A stretch of DNA of 11,948 bases, from NCBI GenBank assembly GCA_004557975.1, contig SFEV01000084.1:1-11948 (forward strand). The letters run 5' to 3'. The position numbers and the translations under genes were made by a program. Of the stretch, positions 1 through 7,056 are shown one piece after another (positions within the stretch are counted from its first letter, which is position 1; each line of letters opens with the position of its first letter). The stretch comes from Lachnospiraceae bacterium. Lineage in GTDB: Bacteria; Bacillota; Clostridia; Lachnospirales; Lachnospiraceae. The notes beneath the pieces were generated by a model that saw nothing but the letters and a program-made list of their open reading frames with translations, searched no databases and had not been told where the DNA came from.

Positions 1-795
1 GATCATGTCCGCTTTGATTCCGTATTTGTCCAGAGCCGTCTTTGTCTCCAGACCGATGACGGACTGGTGAAGCAGTACCTGATTCAGCACGCTGCCCAGC
101 ACGTAGCGGTATCCCTCGTGGGTGACTGCACACTCCACTGCTTCTGAAATGGCACATCCCAGACTTCCTGTGGTTCCCGGATGCTCTGCCAGAATCTTTC
201 TGCCCACCTCAGTCGTGTCAGACGGGGACGGAGTCACCTGTGCGCCGTACGTTCTCATAACCTCACGGCGGAAGGGTTTCTGCTCATAGGAACATTTTAC
301 CATATATACCTTGCAGTCAAGGTCAAGGTATGCACACGCCATGGAGAGAGCCGTTCCCCACTGGCCTGCTCCTGTCTCTGTGGTAACACCTTTGAGTCCC
401 TGCTTTTTTGCGTAGTACGCCTGGGCAATGGCGGAATTCAGTTTATGGCTTCCGCTGGTATTGTTGCCCTCGAATTTATAGTAGATTTTCGCCGGCGTCT
501 GAAGCTTTTCTTCGAGACAGTATGCACGGACAAGCGGAGACGGGCGATACATCTTGTAAAAGTTGCGGATCTCCTCAGGAATCGGAATATAAGCATTGTC
601 ATTGTCGAGCTCTTGCTTTACCAGCTCATCGCAGAACACGTCGCCCAGCTCCTCGGCTGTCATCGGCTTGAGTGTCCCAGGATTCAGAAGCGGCGCCGGC
701 TTGTTCTTCATATCGGCACGCACGTTATACCATTCCTTCGGCATTTCCTGTTCTTCCAGATAGATTTTGTAAGGGATTTTTCTTTCTTCGCTCAT
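1..795 (-). CDS. trpB: TrpB2-type tryptophan synthase beta chain (partial, C-terminus outside window)
   Basis: PLP enzyme that joins indole and L-serine to give L-tryptophan in the cytosol. The visible 265 codons are open to the left window edge. The PLP lysine is Lys118 in the motif GNNTSGSHKLNSA, preceded by RPSPLVRA (84-91) and followed by TETGAGQWG. The motif EHPGTTGSLGCAISEAVE and the later LGSVLNQVLLHQSVIGLE are typical of the TrpB2 branch rather than the TrpA-partnered TrpB1 branch, as is the long N-terminal extension. The glycine-rich phosphate loop lies beyond the window. The start ATG at 793-795 has an AAAGGAG ribosome site (803-809) with 7-base spacing. A tryptophan T-box sits directly upstream and no trpA, trpC or trpE lies on the visible side, so indole salvage is a likely role (inference). 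Family assignment is firm; the TrpB2 subtype is likely. Confidence 0.93.
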   Translation of the reverse strand, partial: MSEERKIPYKIYLEEQEMPKEWYNVRADMKNKPAPLLNPGTLKPMTAEELGDVFCDELVKQELDNDNAYIPIPEEIRNFYKMYRPSPLVRAYCLEEKLQTPAKIYYKFEGNNTSGSHKLNSAIAQAYYAKKQGLKGVTTETGAGQWGTALSMACAYLDLDCKVYMVKCSYEQKPFRREVMRTYGAQVTPSPSDTTEVGRKILAEHPGTTGSLGCAISEAVECAVTHEGYRYVLGSVLNQVLLHQSVIGLETKTALDKYGIKADMI

Positions 796-850
796 TTTGT
801 TTCTCCTTTCATCTTCCATATTCTGCTCTGGGAAACAGGTATCCGAGCAT

Positions 851-892
851 AAAAAAATACCCCTGTCTCCCACAATTCTTTCTGCAGGGACA
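851..892 (-). terminator. T-box-controlled attenuator terminator of trpB
   Basis: On the minus strand TGTCCCTG (885-892) pairs with CAGGGGTA (858-865) and is followed by seven Ts (851-857). The CCC of its 5' arm is also the 3' arm of the antiterminator, giving the mutually exclusive fold expected of a transcriptional T-box. The trpB start codon is 55 bases downstream. Confidence 0.85.
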
Positions 893-1125
893 AGAGTAAA
901 ACTCCTGCGGTGCCACCCGGCTTGGTATTCAAATACCCACTCATTGCATACAAACATATGCTGATTTTGTAACGGAGTGATCTCTCCGGCTCACATACTT
1001 TATCATTCTGTTCGCCCTCAGAAGTCCATTCCCCTCTACGTCCGCTGCTGCCTTCCACCAGCGGCAGCTCTCTGTGAACGGATAAAATAAAAGGTACTCA
1101 CTCTTCTTCAACGGTTTAACTCGAT
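851..1125 (-). promoter_or_regulatory. Tryptophan T-box riboswitch leader (specifier UGG)
   Basis: RNA leader that senses uncharged tRNA-Trp and controls transcription of the downstream trpB. Read on the minus strand, the T-box core GGGTGGCACCGC lies at 907-918. An antiterminator can form: GGG pairs with CCC, TGGCACC is bulged, and GCAGGAG pairs fully (with G-U) to CTCTTGT around a TTTTA loop. The competing terminator uses the same CCC. Stem I is visible further upstream: the distal part with GCTGCC and GGCAGC arms around CTGGTGGAA (about 1046-1075), then GAATGGACTTCTGAGG, where UGG at 1026-1028 takes the specifier position and is followed by a purine. An AUG reading (Met) in the adjacent register is possible but does not fit the gene. 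Short open frames across this leader are not genes. Confidence 0.93.
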
Positions 1126-1132
1126 GAAATTT

Positions 1133-1161
1133 ATATAACACACAATCCCGGGATTTGTCAA
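1133..1161 (-). promoter_or_regulatory. Promoter of the T-box/trpB transcript
   Basis: Perfect -35 TTGACA (1156-1161) and -10 TTATAT (1133-1138) with a 17-base spacer. A TATATA reading with 18 bases is equally near. The transcript would start around 1125, just upstream of stem I. Confidence 0.8.
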
Positions 1162-1202
1162 TGCTGTTTTTTTAAAAAATAACCATATATCATCAGATTC
1201 TG

Positions 1203-1231
1203 TTGATATTTTCATTGAATAAGCATATAAT
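1203..1231 (+). promoter_or_regulatory. Promoter of the membrane protein/YbjQ pair
   Basis: TTGATA (1203-1208), 17-base spacer, perfect TATAAT (1226-1231). It is divergent from the trpB promoter 42 bases away. The leader between the predicted start (about 1238) and the ribosome site contains an inverted repeat CTGACA (1256-1261) / TGTCAG (1272-1277) of unknown role. Confidence 0.8.
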
Positions 1232-1299
1232 CAATGGAGATAAACGAATAATTATCTGACAAAGCACACAGTGTCAGCGTTTCCCGGAAGGAGGTCTGT

Positions 1300-1530
1300 A
1301 TGAATAATCACAAAAAGAAAATGATTGCCCCTGTTATTATCACTGTATGTATTGTACTGTATTATGCAGGGATTGCTGCTGTGTTTCTCCTGACTGACGG
1401 GATTCCGGGGGTCATAAAGCTTCTGCTTCTGGTTATTCCGCTGGCTCTGGCCGGTGTCATGATAGGAGTACTGATATCACGAATCAAAGAGATAAGGAGT
1501 GGAGAAGAAGATGATCTTGGTAAATACTGA
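1300..1530 (+). CDS. Small two-helix membrane protein, unrecognised
   Basis: A 76-residue protein that I cannot assign to a named family. Two hydrophobic helices are visible, about residues 9-31 and 37-60, joined by the short turn TDGIPG. The N-terminus NNHKKK is positive and the C-terminal tail RIKEIRSGEEDDLGKY is charged, so both ends should face the cytoplasm. The start ATG has a very strong AAGGAGG site (1288-1294) with 5-base spacing and a consensus promoter upstream, so it is a real gene. Its 3' end overlaps the start of the YbjQ-like gene by 20 bases, implying translational coupling and perhaps a shared function, for example tethering the soluble partner near the membrane (inference). 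Confidence 0.85.
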   Translation: MNNHKKKMIAPVIITVCIVLYYAGIAAVFLLTDGIPGVIKLLLLVIPLALAGVMIGVLISRIKEIRSGEEDDLGKY

Positions 1531-1822
1531 TTATATTTCAGGCAAAGAACTGCAGATGCTGGGCCTTGTAAAGGGAAGCACCATCCAGTCAAAGAATCTG
1601 GGCAAGGACATTACCCAGGGCTTCAAGACACTGGTGGGCGGTGAGCTGAAAGCCTACAATGAAATGATGAACGATGCCAGAGCACTGGCCACAAAGCGCA
1701 TGGTGGAGGAAGCGGAGAACCTAGGCGCTGACGCTGTTGTGAATGTCCGCTACGCTTCCGCTGCTGTCATGCAGGGAGCCGCAGAGGTAATGGCATACGG
1801 GACAGCCGTAAAATTCCTGTAA
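1511..1822 (+). CDS. YbjQ/UPF0145 family protein (putative heavy-metal-binding fold)
   Basis: A 103-residue cytosolic protein of the YbjQ (UPF0145) family. Family features include GLVKGSTIQSKNLGKD, the central LVGGELKAYNEMMNDAR, then ENLGADAVVNVRY and the closing YGTAVKFL. Members are small beta/alpha proteins that form oligomeric rings. The 'heavy-metal-binding' label in databases is a prediction and no metal ligands stand out here. I chose the ATG at 1511 (MILVNTDYISG) because family members begin a few residues before this strand. A GTG at 1499 would add four residues but overlaps the AAGGAG site (1494-1499). The gene overlaps the upstream membrane-protein gene by 20 bases and is followed by a strong terminator, so the pair is a complete two-gene transcription unit. 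Confidence 0.88.
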   Translation: MILVNTDYISGKELQMLGLVKGSTIQSKNLGKDITQGFKTLVGGELKAYNEMMNDARALATKRMVEEAENLGADAVVNVRYASAAVMQGAAEVMAYGTAVKFL

Positions 1823-1860
1823 CGCCTCATCGTCCGCGTCTGAACGGATACAGATAAAGT

Positions 1861-1900
1861 GGGGAAAGAGAGTTTCATGCAGACCTCTTTCCCCGTTTTT
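1861..1900 (+). terminator. Strong intrinsic terminator between converging units
   Basis: A perfect 10-base-pair stem, GGGGAAAGAG (1861-1870) with CTCTTTCCCC (1885-1894), is followed by GTTTTTT. It ends the YbjQ transcript. The same hairpin lies just past the metA stop on the minus strand, but there the trailing sequence is ACTTTAT, so it is a weaker terminator in that direction. Confidence 0.88.
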
Positions 1901-1903
1901 TGC

Positions 1904-2836
1904 TTATTTGCAGGGAAATTCCGGTGTCCCGATCATATCATAGGGGGTTGCCTGATATACGTAGTAGTTGAGCCAGTTCGTATACAGGTTGTTGGCGTGG
2001 GATCTCCACATCAGAAGCGGCTTGTTTTCCGGATTATCGTCGACGTAATAATTCTTCGGAATATCAATCGGCAGTCCCTTGCCGAGATCGCGCTTATACT
2101 CTCCGTCCAGGGTCACGCGGTCGTACTCCGGATGGCCCATGATGAAAATCTTCCTGCCGTTATCCGCCATGGCCAGAAACAGCCCGGCTTCATCTGACTC
2201 TGCGAGAATTGTCAGCTCTTTCACCTTGCGGATCTCCTCGATCGGCACATCCGTATGGCGGGAATGAGGTGCCAGGAACACATCATCAAAGCCGCGCACC
2301 AGCGGTATCTTTCTGTTCAGCACGCGATGCCAGAACAGTCCGAACATTTTGTGATCAAGCAGCCTTTTCTGCAGTCCGTAATAATGGTACAGTCCTGCCT
2401 GTGCCGCCCAGCACAGAAAGATTGTGGAAGTGACATGGTCCACAGTCCAGTCCATGATCTCTTTCAGCTCATTCCAATAGTCCACCTCTTCAAACTCCAT
2501 CATCTCAACCGGTGCCCCTGTTATGATCATGCCATCGAAGCGGTGCATGCAGATCTCATCAAAACCTACGTAAAACTTATTCAGATGGCTTGTGGAGGTG
2601 TTTCTGGATTCATGGGATCTCACCTTCACAAATGTCACCTCTACCTGCAGCGGTGTATTGGACAGGGAACGCAGAAGCTGAAGCTCTGTCTCTTCCTTGA
2701 GTGGCATAAGATTCAGAATTGCAATATGAATCGGACGGATGTCCTGGTGAACGGCACGCAGTTCATCCATCACAAATATATTTTCACGCTCCAGTATCTC
2801 TCTTGCTGGCAAATCGCTCTGTACTTTAATCGGCAT
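1904..2836 (-). CDS. metA: Homoserine O-acetyltransferase, MetA family (MetAA)
   Basis: Cytosolic enzyme that acylates the hydroxyl of L-homoserine, the first committed step of methionine synthesis. It has 310 residues, the normal family length. The nucleophile is Cys142 in FLCWAAQAGLYHYYG, and His235 and Glu237 lie in MGHPEYD, exactly at E. coli MetA numbering. The acyl-CoA specificity residue is Glu111 in ITGAPVEMMEF. Published work on the family links Glu111 with acetyl-CoA and Gly111 with succinyl-CoA, so acetyl transfer is predicted although many databases would call it a succinyltransferase. The ATG has a GAGGAA ribosome site. The gene lies 56 bases after ligA and has its own extended -10 promoter. 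No S-box or other riboswitch fits in the short leader. Confidence 0.95.
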   Translation of the reverse strand: MPIKVQSDLPAREILERENIFVMDELRAVHQDIRPIHIAILNLMPLKEETELQLLRSLSNTPLQVEVTFVKVRSHESRNTSTSHLNKFYVGFDEICMHRFDGMIITGAPVEMMEFEEVDYWNELKEIMDWTVDHVTSTIFLCWAAQAGLYHYYGLQKRLLDHKMFGLFWHRVLNRKIPLVRGFDDVFLAPHSRHTDVPIEEIRKVKELTILAESDEAGLFLAMADNGRKIFIMGHPEYDRVTLDGEYKRDLGKGLPIDIPKNYYVDDNPENKPLLMWRSHANNLYTNWLNYYVYQATPYDMIGTPEFPCK

Positions 2837-2874
2837 AGTCTGTTCCTCTTTTCTTTCCTGCTATTTCTGGCTGT

Positions 2875-2904
2875 ATTATATCACCGGAAAATCTATTGTG
2901 CCAT
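2875..2904 (-). promoter_or_regulatory. Likely metA promoter (extended -10)
   Basis: TATAAT (2875-2880) preceded by TGA, giving an extended -10 TGnTATAAT, with ATGGCA (2899-2904) 18 bases upstream as a 4/6 -35. It overlaps the last codons of ligA and would give a leader of about 30 bases. Confidence 0.6.
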
Positions 2905-4848
2905 ATCTAAAAAATCCTCTTCCGACAAAATCGGGATATTCAGCTCCTTCGCCTTCTTGTTTTTCGAAGAGGAGGATGTTGTATCATTGTTGATCAGATA
3001 GTCTGTCTTCTTCGTCACGGAACCGGTCACTTTTCCGCCCCGCTCTTCAATAAATGCTTTCAGCTCATTGCGGTTGGCAAAATGGTTTACACTTCCGGTG
3101 ATGACAAATGTCTTTCCCTCAAAAATCTGTTCTCCCGATGTCTCCTGCGGCGCTTCAATCGTAAGCTCCTTAAGCAGCAGCTGCAGCATCCTGTCGTTCT
3201 CCTCATCCGCAAAGTATCCGACCACAGATCCTGCAATGACCTCTCCCAGTCCTTCTATGGATGCGACCTCCTCCAGGGAGCTGCTGCGGATTTTGTCTAA
3301 ATCATAGTCGAAAAAGCGGCACAGAAGCCTGGCATTGGCAACACCGATATTGGGAATACCAAGGCTGTAAATCACACGGGGAAGCGTCGTGATGCGCGCC
3401 TTTTCAATACTCTGCATTAGATTTGCAAAGGATTTTTCCCCGAATCCCTCCATGGCGATAATCTCATCGCGGAAATTGTCAAGATGGAAGATATCTGCAA
3501 AACAGTGGATGTAGCCGTGCGCAATGAATTTTTCCAGTGTCGCCTCTGATAATCCTTCAATATTCATCGCATCTCTGCTGACAAACAGTGTGAATGACTT
3601 GATTTTTTTCGCACTGCACCTTTCGTTTGTACAGTACAGTGTCTCCACGTCGTTGGCACAGCGCACCGCCGTCGGACCGCCGCACACAGGACACTGTCCG
3701 GGAATTTCAATGTTTCCGCTGCCTGTCAGGTTTTCTGCAATCTGCGGAATAATCATATTTGCCTTGTAGACGGTGATGGTATCACCGATTCCCAGCTTCA
3801 GCGCTTTCATAATGCTGAGATTGTGCACACTTGCACGGCTGACTGTGCTGCCCTCCAGCTCCACCGGCTCAAATATCGCAACCGGATTGATTAGCCCCGT
3901 CCTGGAAGGGCTCCACTCGATCTCAAGAAGCTTCGTCTCCCGCGTCTCATCCTGCCATTTGAATGCAATGGAGTCACGTGGAAATTTCGCTGTCCGCCCA
4001 AGGGACTGTCCGTACGCGATATCCTCATACGTGGCAACAAGCCCGTCAGACGGTATTTCGTAATGCTGAATCTTTTCCGCAAAATAAGCTACGGTATCTG
4101 CCACCTGCTCCGCACGAACCTTCCGGTATTCCACAACGTCAAAGCCCTGACTCTTCAGCCATTCAAACTGTCTGCTTCTGGAATTGTCAAAATCAATTTC
4201 GTCCGCTCTTACGAGGGCAAATGCATAAAAGCGCACGTGACGCTTCGCCGTAATTTCGTTGTTCAGCTGGCGGACAGAGCCGCTGCAGAGATTCCTGGGA
4301 TTTTTGTATTTTGCATCCACATCCTCGATCTCTTCATTGATCTTTTCGAATTCGGAATAAGTAATAACCGCCTCGCCGCGCAGCGTCAGCTCTCCCTGAT
4401 ATGCAATGTGAAGCGGAATATTCTGAAATACTCTGGCATTGTTTGTAATTACTTCTCCAATCTCACCGTTTCCCCGGGTGACTGCTTTTTCCAGACTTCC
4501 TCCGCGGTACGTCAGCACAACCGTCAGTCCGTCCAGCTTCCAGGAAACAAGAATTTCATGATTGCCTGCAAAGTCCGCCAGCTCACTGACCTCCTTCGTC
4601 TTATCCAGCGACAGCATAGGGGATTCGTGGCGCTCCTTCGGAAGGGAGTCCAGCGCCTCATAGCCCACCGATACAGTCGGACTCCCCGTCAGTACGACTC
4701 CCGTCTCCTTTTCAAGGCGCAAAAGCTCATCATACATTCTGTCATATTCCAGATTACTCATAATCTCTCTGTCATCCTGGTAATACGCCTTTGAAGCCGC
4801 ACGAAGCTGCTCCGTCAATTCTTTCATACGTTCTATCTGCTGATTCAT
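2893..4848 (-). CDS. ligA: NAD+-dependent DNA ligase, divergent LigA
   Basis: Seals nicks in DNA using NAD+. The full domain order is present in 651 residues: Ia (1-70), adenylation domain (71-300), OB fold (305-380), zinc finger with Cys386, 389, 406 and 411, HhH repeats (420-550) and BRCT (575-651). The AMP-accepting Lys104 lies in WKLDG, with RGE at 158-160, NPRN at 183-186, VRQL at 192-195 and Lys297 in AFKW. Several residues usually invariant differ: Asn32 in SNLEYD where Asp32 is expected, RGNG (125-128) for RGDG, and DGLVAT (268-273) where DGVVIK carries the motif IV lysine. The arginine usually eight residues before that Asp is Ile260. ligA overlaps the rluF stop by ATGA. These changes suggest a paralog, with an orthodox ligA elsewhere in the genome (inference). 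The frame is intact. Confidence 0.93.
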   Translation of the reverse strand: MNQQIERMKELTEQLRAASKAYYQDDREIMSNLEYDRMYDELLRLEKETGVVLTGSPTVSVGYEALDSLPKERHESPMLSLDKTKEVSELADFAGNHEILVSWKLDGLTVVLTYRGGSLEKAVTRGNGEIGEVITNNARVFQNIPLHIAYQGELTLRGEAVITYSEFEKINEEIEDVDAKYKNPRNLCSGSVRQLNNEITAKRHVRFYAFALVRADEIDFDNSRSRQFEWLKSQGFDVVEYRKVRAEQVADTVAYFAEKIQHYEIPSDGLVATYEDIAYGQSLGRTAKFPRDSIAFKWQDETRETKLLEIEWSPSRTGLINPVAIFEPVELEGSTVSRASVHNLSIMKALKLGIGDTITVYKANMIIPQIAENLTGSGNIEIPGQCPVCGGPTAVRCANDVETLYCTNERCSAKKIKSFTLFVSRDAMNIEGLSEATLEKFIAHGYIHCFADIFHLDNFRDEIIAMEGFGEKSFANLMQSIEKARITTLPRVIYSLGIPNIGVANARLLCRFFDYDLDKIRSSSLEEVASIEGLGEVIAGSVVGYFADEENDRMLQLLLKELTIEAPQETSGEQIFEGKTFVITGSVNHFANRNELKAFIEERGGKVTGSVTKKTDYLINNDTTSSSSKNKKAKELNIPILSEEDFLDMAQ

Positions 4849-5717
4849 CTGCGTCCTGATTTCCTTTCTGGGTTCCCGGATGATTTCCGGTATCTGTCTT
4901 TTCTGTCTGTATTCCCCCCGGATATATTCCCGTATCCCGAAGAATCCGGCAGCTTTCCGCCAGGATTTTTCGAATCCTTCAGTTTTTCATTTAAAAGAGC
5001 CAGTTCTTTTCTGCTGACACTCCGATACTCCCCGGGGCGGAGATTTCCCAGCTCAATATTCATGATGCGCACGCGAAGAAGACGCGTCACATTGTAATGA
5101 AAAGCGCTGCACATTCTTCTGATCTGGCGGTTCAGACCCTGTGTCAGAACAATGCGGAACTGACATTTCCCTGCCAGCTCCACACGGCAGGGTCTCGTAG
5201 TGACATCGAGTTCTTTCAGATATACACCGGCTGCCATCTTTTTCAGAAACTCCGGGGTAATCTCCCGGTCAACCGTCACCACATACTCTTTTTCATGATA
5301 ATTCCCGGCCCGCATGATTTTATTCAGGATATCGCCGTTGTTTGTCATCAGAAGAAGTCCCTCTGAATCCTTGTCAAGGCGGCCCACGGAAAAAATCCTC
5401 TTCGGATAATTCAGTAAATCGTATATGGTCTGATCACCCCACCGCTGATCGGTGGTACAGACAACGCCGCGGGGCTTGTTCACCGCAAGGAGCACCATCT
5501 CCTGCTCCCTCTCAACCTTCTGTCCTCTGACCGTCACAATCTGACTGGCTGTAATCTTCATTCCCTGTATTGCCGTCTGTCCATCCACAAGAACCATACC
5601 GCTCTCTATCAGCCTGTCTGCCTCTCTCCTGGAACAGACTCCGGCATCACTCAGGTATTTGTTCAACCGGATTTCTCCGGCAGGCAGTTCCTTCTTAAAC
5701 CTATATGTCTGTGTCAT
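4845..5717 (-). CDS. rluF: 23S rRNA pseudouridine synthase, RluF family
   Basis: Isomerises a uridine to pseudouridine in 23S rRNA (position 2604 for E. coli RluF). An S4 RNA-binding domain comes first (about residues 16-65, RLNKYLSDAGVCSRREADR). The catalytic domain has Asp115 in SVGRLDKDSEGLLLMTN. RluF-like signatures include IMRAGNYHEKEYVVTVD and LTQGLNRQIRRMC, followed by RVRIMNIELGNL. A basic, low-complexity tail rich in Ser, Gly, Lys and Arg (about residues 240-290) extends past the usual end and may bind RNA. I chose the ATG at 5715-5717; an in-frame TTG at 5727-5729 would add MDRE, and neither has a strong ribosome site. The stop overlaps the ligA start (ATGA), so the two are co-translated. 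RluF versus RluB/RsuA is judged by motif only. Confidence 0.9.
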   Translation of the reverse strand: MTQTYRFKKELPAGEIRLNKYLSDAGVCSRREADRLIESGMVLVDGQTAIQGMKITASQIVTVRGQKVEREQEMVLLAVNKPRGVVCTTDQRWGDQTIYDLLNYPKRIFSVGRLDKDSEGLLLMTNNGDILNKIMRAGNYHEKEYVVTVDREITPEFLKKMAAGVYLKELDVTTRPCRVELAGKCQFRIVLTQGLNRQIRRMCSAFHYNVTRLLRVRIMNIELGNLRPGEYRSVSRKELALLNEKLKDSKNPGGKLPDSSGYGNISGGNTDRKDRYRKSSGNPERKSGRR

Positions 5718-5809
5718 CTCTCTGTCCAATCTGCTTTCTCTGATACCAGAATAACTGTATCGTATCTGCCGCTGTGCTTTTCATGCGTTTCTTTCAGAAA
5801 ACTAACGGT

Positions 5810-5838
5810 ATCTTACCACATTCTTTCCCGTGAAACAA
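5810..5838 (-). promoter_or_regulatory. Possible rluF-ligA promoter
   Basis: TAAGAT (5810-5815) preceded by TGG (extended -10 pattern), with TTGTTT (5833-5838) 17 bases upstream. It lies just past the terminator of the SH3b gene, where a new promoter is expected, and leaves a leader of about 90 bases. Confidence 0.45.
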
Positions 5839-5841
5839 TAC

Positions 5842-5896
5842 AAAAGCTGCCGCAAAACAGTCTCCGGAATCATCAACTGCTTTGCGACAGCCTTTT
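5842..5896 (-). terminator. Terminator of the SH3b protein gene
   Basis: A long hairpin with arms 5842-5861 and 5876-5896 pairs about 18-20 bases with G-U and few mismatches around a 14-base loop. On the minus strand it is followed by a T-rich tract at the end of the stem. It begins 26 bases after the SH3b stop codon and separates that gene from rluF. Confidence 0.75.
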
Positions 5897-5922
5897 CTGA
5901 TGTGCAGTAACACCGCACTTCT

Positions 5923-6861
5923 TTACTGTACGGATGACAGATATTCTGATTTTACATATCCCTCAATCGTTGTACCGTTTACTGTGTAACGCACCTTTGA
6001 CCAGCCGTCATTCGTATTCTCCAGGACTTCCACCTGTGTACCGCTCGTAAGGATTCCATAAAGGGTACCGTCTGTCGAAGGAGTTCCCCTCACATTCAGA
6101 CTGTCGGTGGATACCTGCATGGTGCCTGTGGGAACGGCTGCCCCGCTGTCTGTGCCATCATCTGCCCCGTCATCCACTCCGCTGTCGGATGTACCGGTGG
6201 AAACCGATGCTACAAAATTCTTCAGCTGTTCGTCTGAATTGCACGCATCATCCAGCTTCTTTTTCACATCGTCGCGAAGTGCCTGAATTTCATCGTCTGC
6301 GAGAAGATCTGTCGTGTAATCTTCAATTTCTTTGTTTTCACTGATATCGATAATCTTCAGGCTTCCCTGCTCATCCGTCTCAAGATAAAGCTGGCGAAGC
6401 GTCGGTGCTGCCGTATCGATACCGGTCAGCTTCGCATCGAAATACGCATAGACTACATAGGAACCATCCGTAAGTCCCTTGCGGGAATATGTGATAAAAT
6501 TGCTGCATGATTCGATAGCAGAATTCTCCGCTTCCAGATTCGCGCGAATTGTATCATCGAAATGATCACTGATCGATGCAATCTTATCGAAATCTCCGTC
6601 CACCACAGCTGTGTAATACTCTGTCACAAAGCTGAGAATGTCAGCCTGATCCTTTACCAGACGTTCTGCAGCCGGTGCTTCCGTAATCTGTTCCGTAGAT
6701 ACCTCTGTGGAAGCTTCCGTAGCCGGTTCCTTCTTTTTTGTTGATCCGAGGCTTGTCACCAGTCTGACCGCAAAAAACGCAATCACAAGAATCAGAATAC
6801 CAGCCAGTCCGAGCAATATATAGCGCAGATTGTCAGACAACCATTCTCTGAAATTATCCAT
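5923..6861 (-). CDS. Membrane-anchored protein with extracellular SH3b domain
   Basis: A 312-residue protein, probably at the cell surface. A single helix at about residues 13-36 (ILLGLAGILILVIAFFAV) follows a short N-terminal stretch and acts as an uncleaved anchor. A Thr/Glu/Ala-rich linker (41-66) leads to an alpha/beta domain (about 70-215), where EYYTAVVDGDFDKI and YVVYAYFDAKL suggest an NTF2-like fold (inference). A second acidic linker (about 223-243, DDGADDGTDSG) precedes an SH3b domain (246-312) with STDSLNVRGTPSTDG and EGYVKSEYL, a module that commonly binds peptidoglycan. The start ATG has a GGGGGG-type purine site. It has its own promoter and terminator. A role in the envelope is likely; no enzyme motif is visible. 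Confidence 0.85.
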   Translation of the reverse strand: MDNFREWLSDNLRYILLGLAGILILVIAFFAVRLVTSLGSTKKKEPATEASTEVSTEQITEAPAAERLVKDQADILSFVTEYYTAVVDGDFDKIASISDHFDDTIRANLEAENSAIESCSNFITYSRKGLTDGSYVVYAYFDAKLTGIDTAAPTLRQLYLETDEQGSLKIIDISENKEIEDYTTDLLADDEIQALRDDVKKKLDDACNSDEQLKNFVASVSTGTSDSGVDDGADDGTDSGAAVPTGTMQVSTDSLNVRGTPSTDGTLYGILTSGTQVEVLENTNDGWSKVRYTVNGTTIEGYVKSEYLSSVQ

Positions 6862-6959
6862 ATTCTATTTCCCCCCTGCTTCACTTTTTCTCCGCCTTTT
6901 TCAGTGAACACTGCGGAGCTCTATCTCTTTTACTGAGAAATACACATAAATTATGTTTC

Positions 6960-6988
6960 ATATTAGCATATTTATACAAAAAAGTAAA
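6960..6988 (-). promoter_or_regulatory. Promoter of the SH3b protein gene (extended -10)
   Basis: TAATAT (6960-6965) preceded by TGC, with TTTACT (6983-6988) 17 bases upstream. The transcript would begin near 6953, giving a leader of about 90 bases. Confidence 0.6.
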
Positions 6989-7056
6989 GCTTGCGTTTCT
7001 TAAGAGTCTTCTAACATATTGTTATGAATCCTTGTATCTGTTCAGTCCAGGCCGAA

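Noticed and set aside
181..852. Plus-strand frame of 223 codons opposite trpB
   Set aside because: It is antisense to a clear TrpB coding sequence and its composition looks like a shadow frame.
792..1141. Minus-strand open frames of 66 and 88 codons in the trpB leader
   Set aside because: They run through the T-box stem, specifier and terminator, have no ribosome site, and are explained by RNA structure.
2255..3001. Plus-strand frame of 248 codons across metA and the ligA end
   Set aside because: It is a shadow of metA and ligA on the other strand with no protein features.
4063..4794. Plus-strand frame of 243 codons inside ligA
   Set aside because: It is antisense to a well-supported ligA, with no promoter, ribosome site or recognisable domain.
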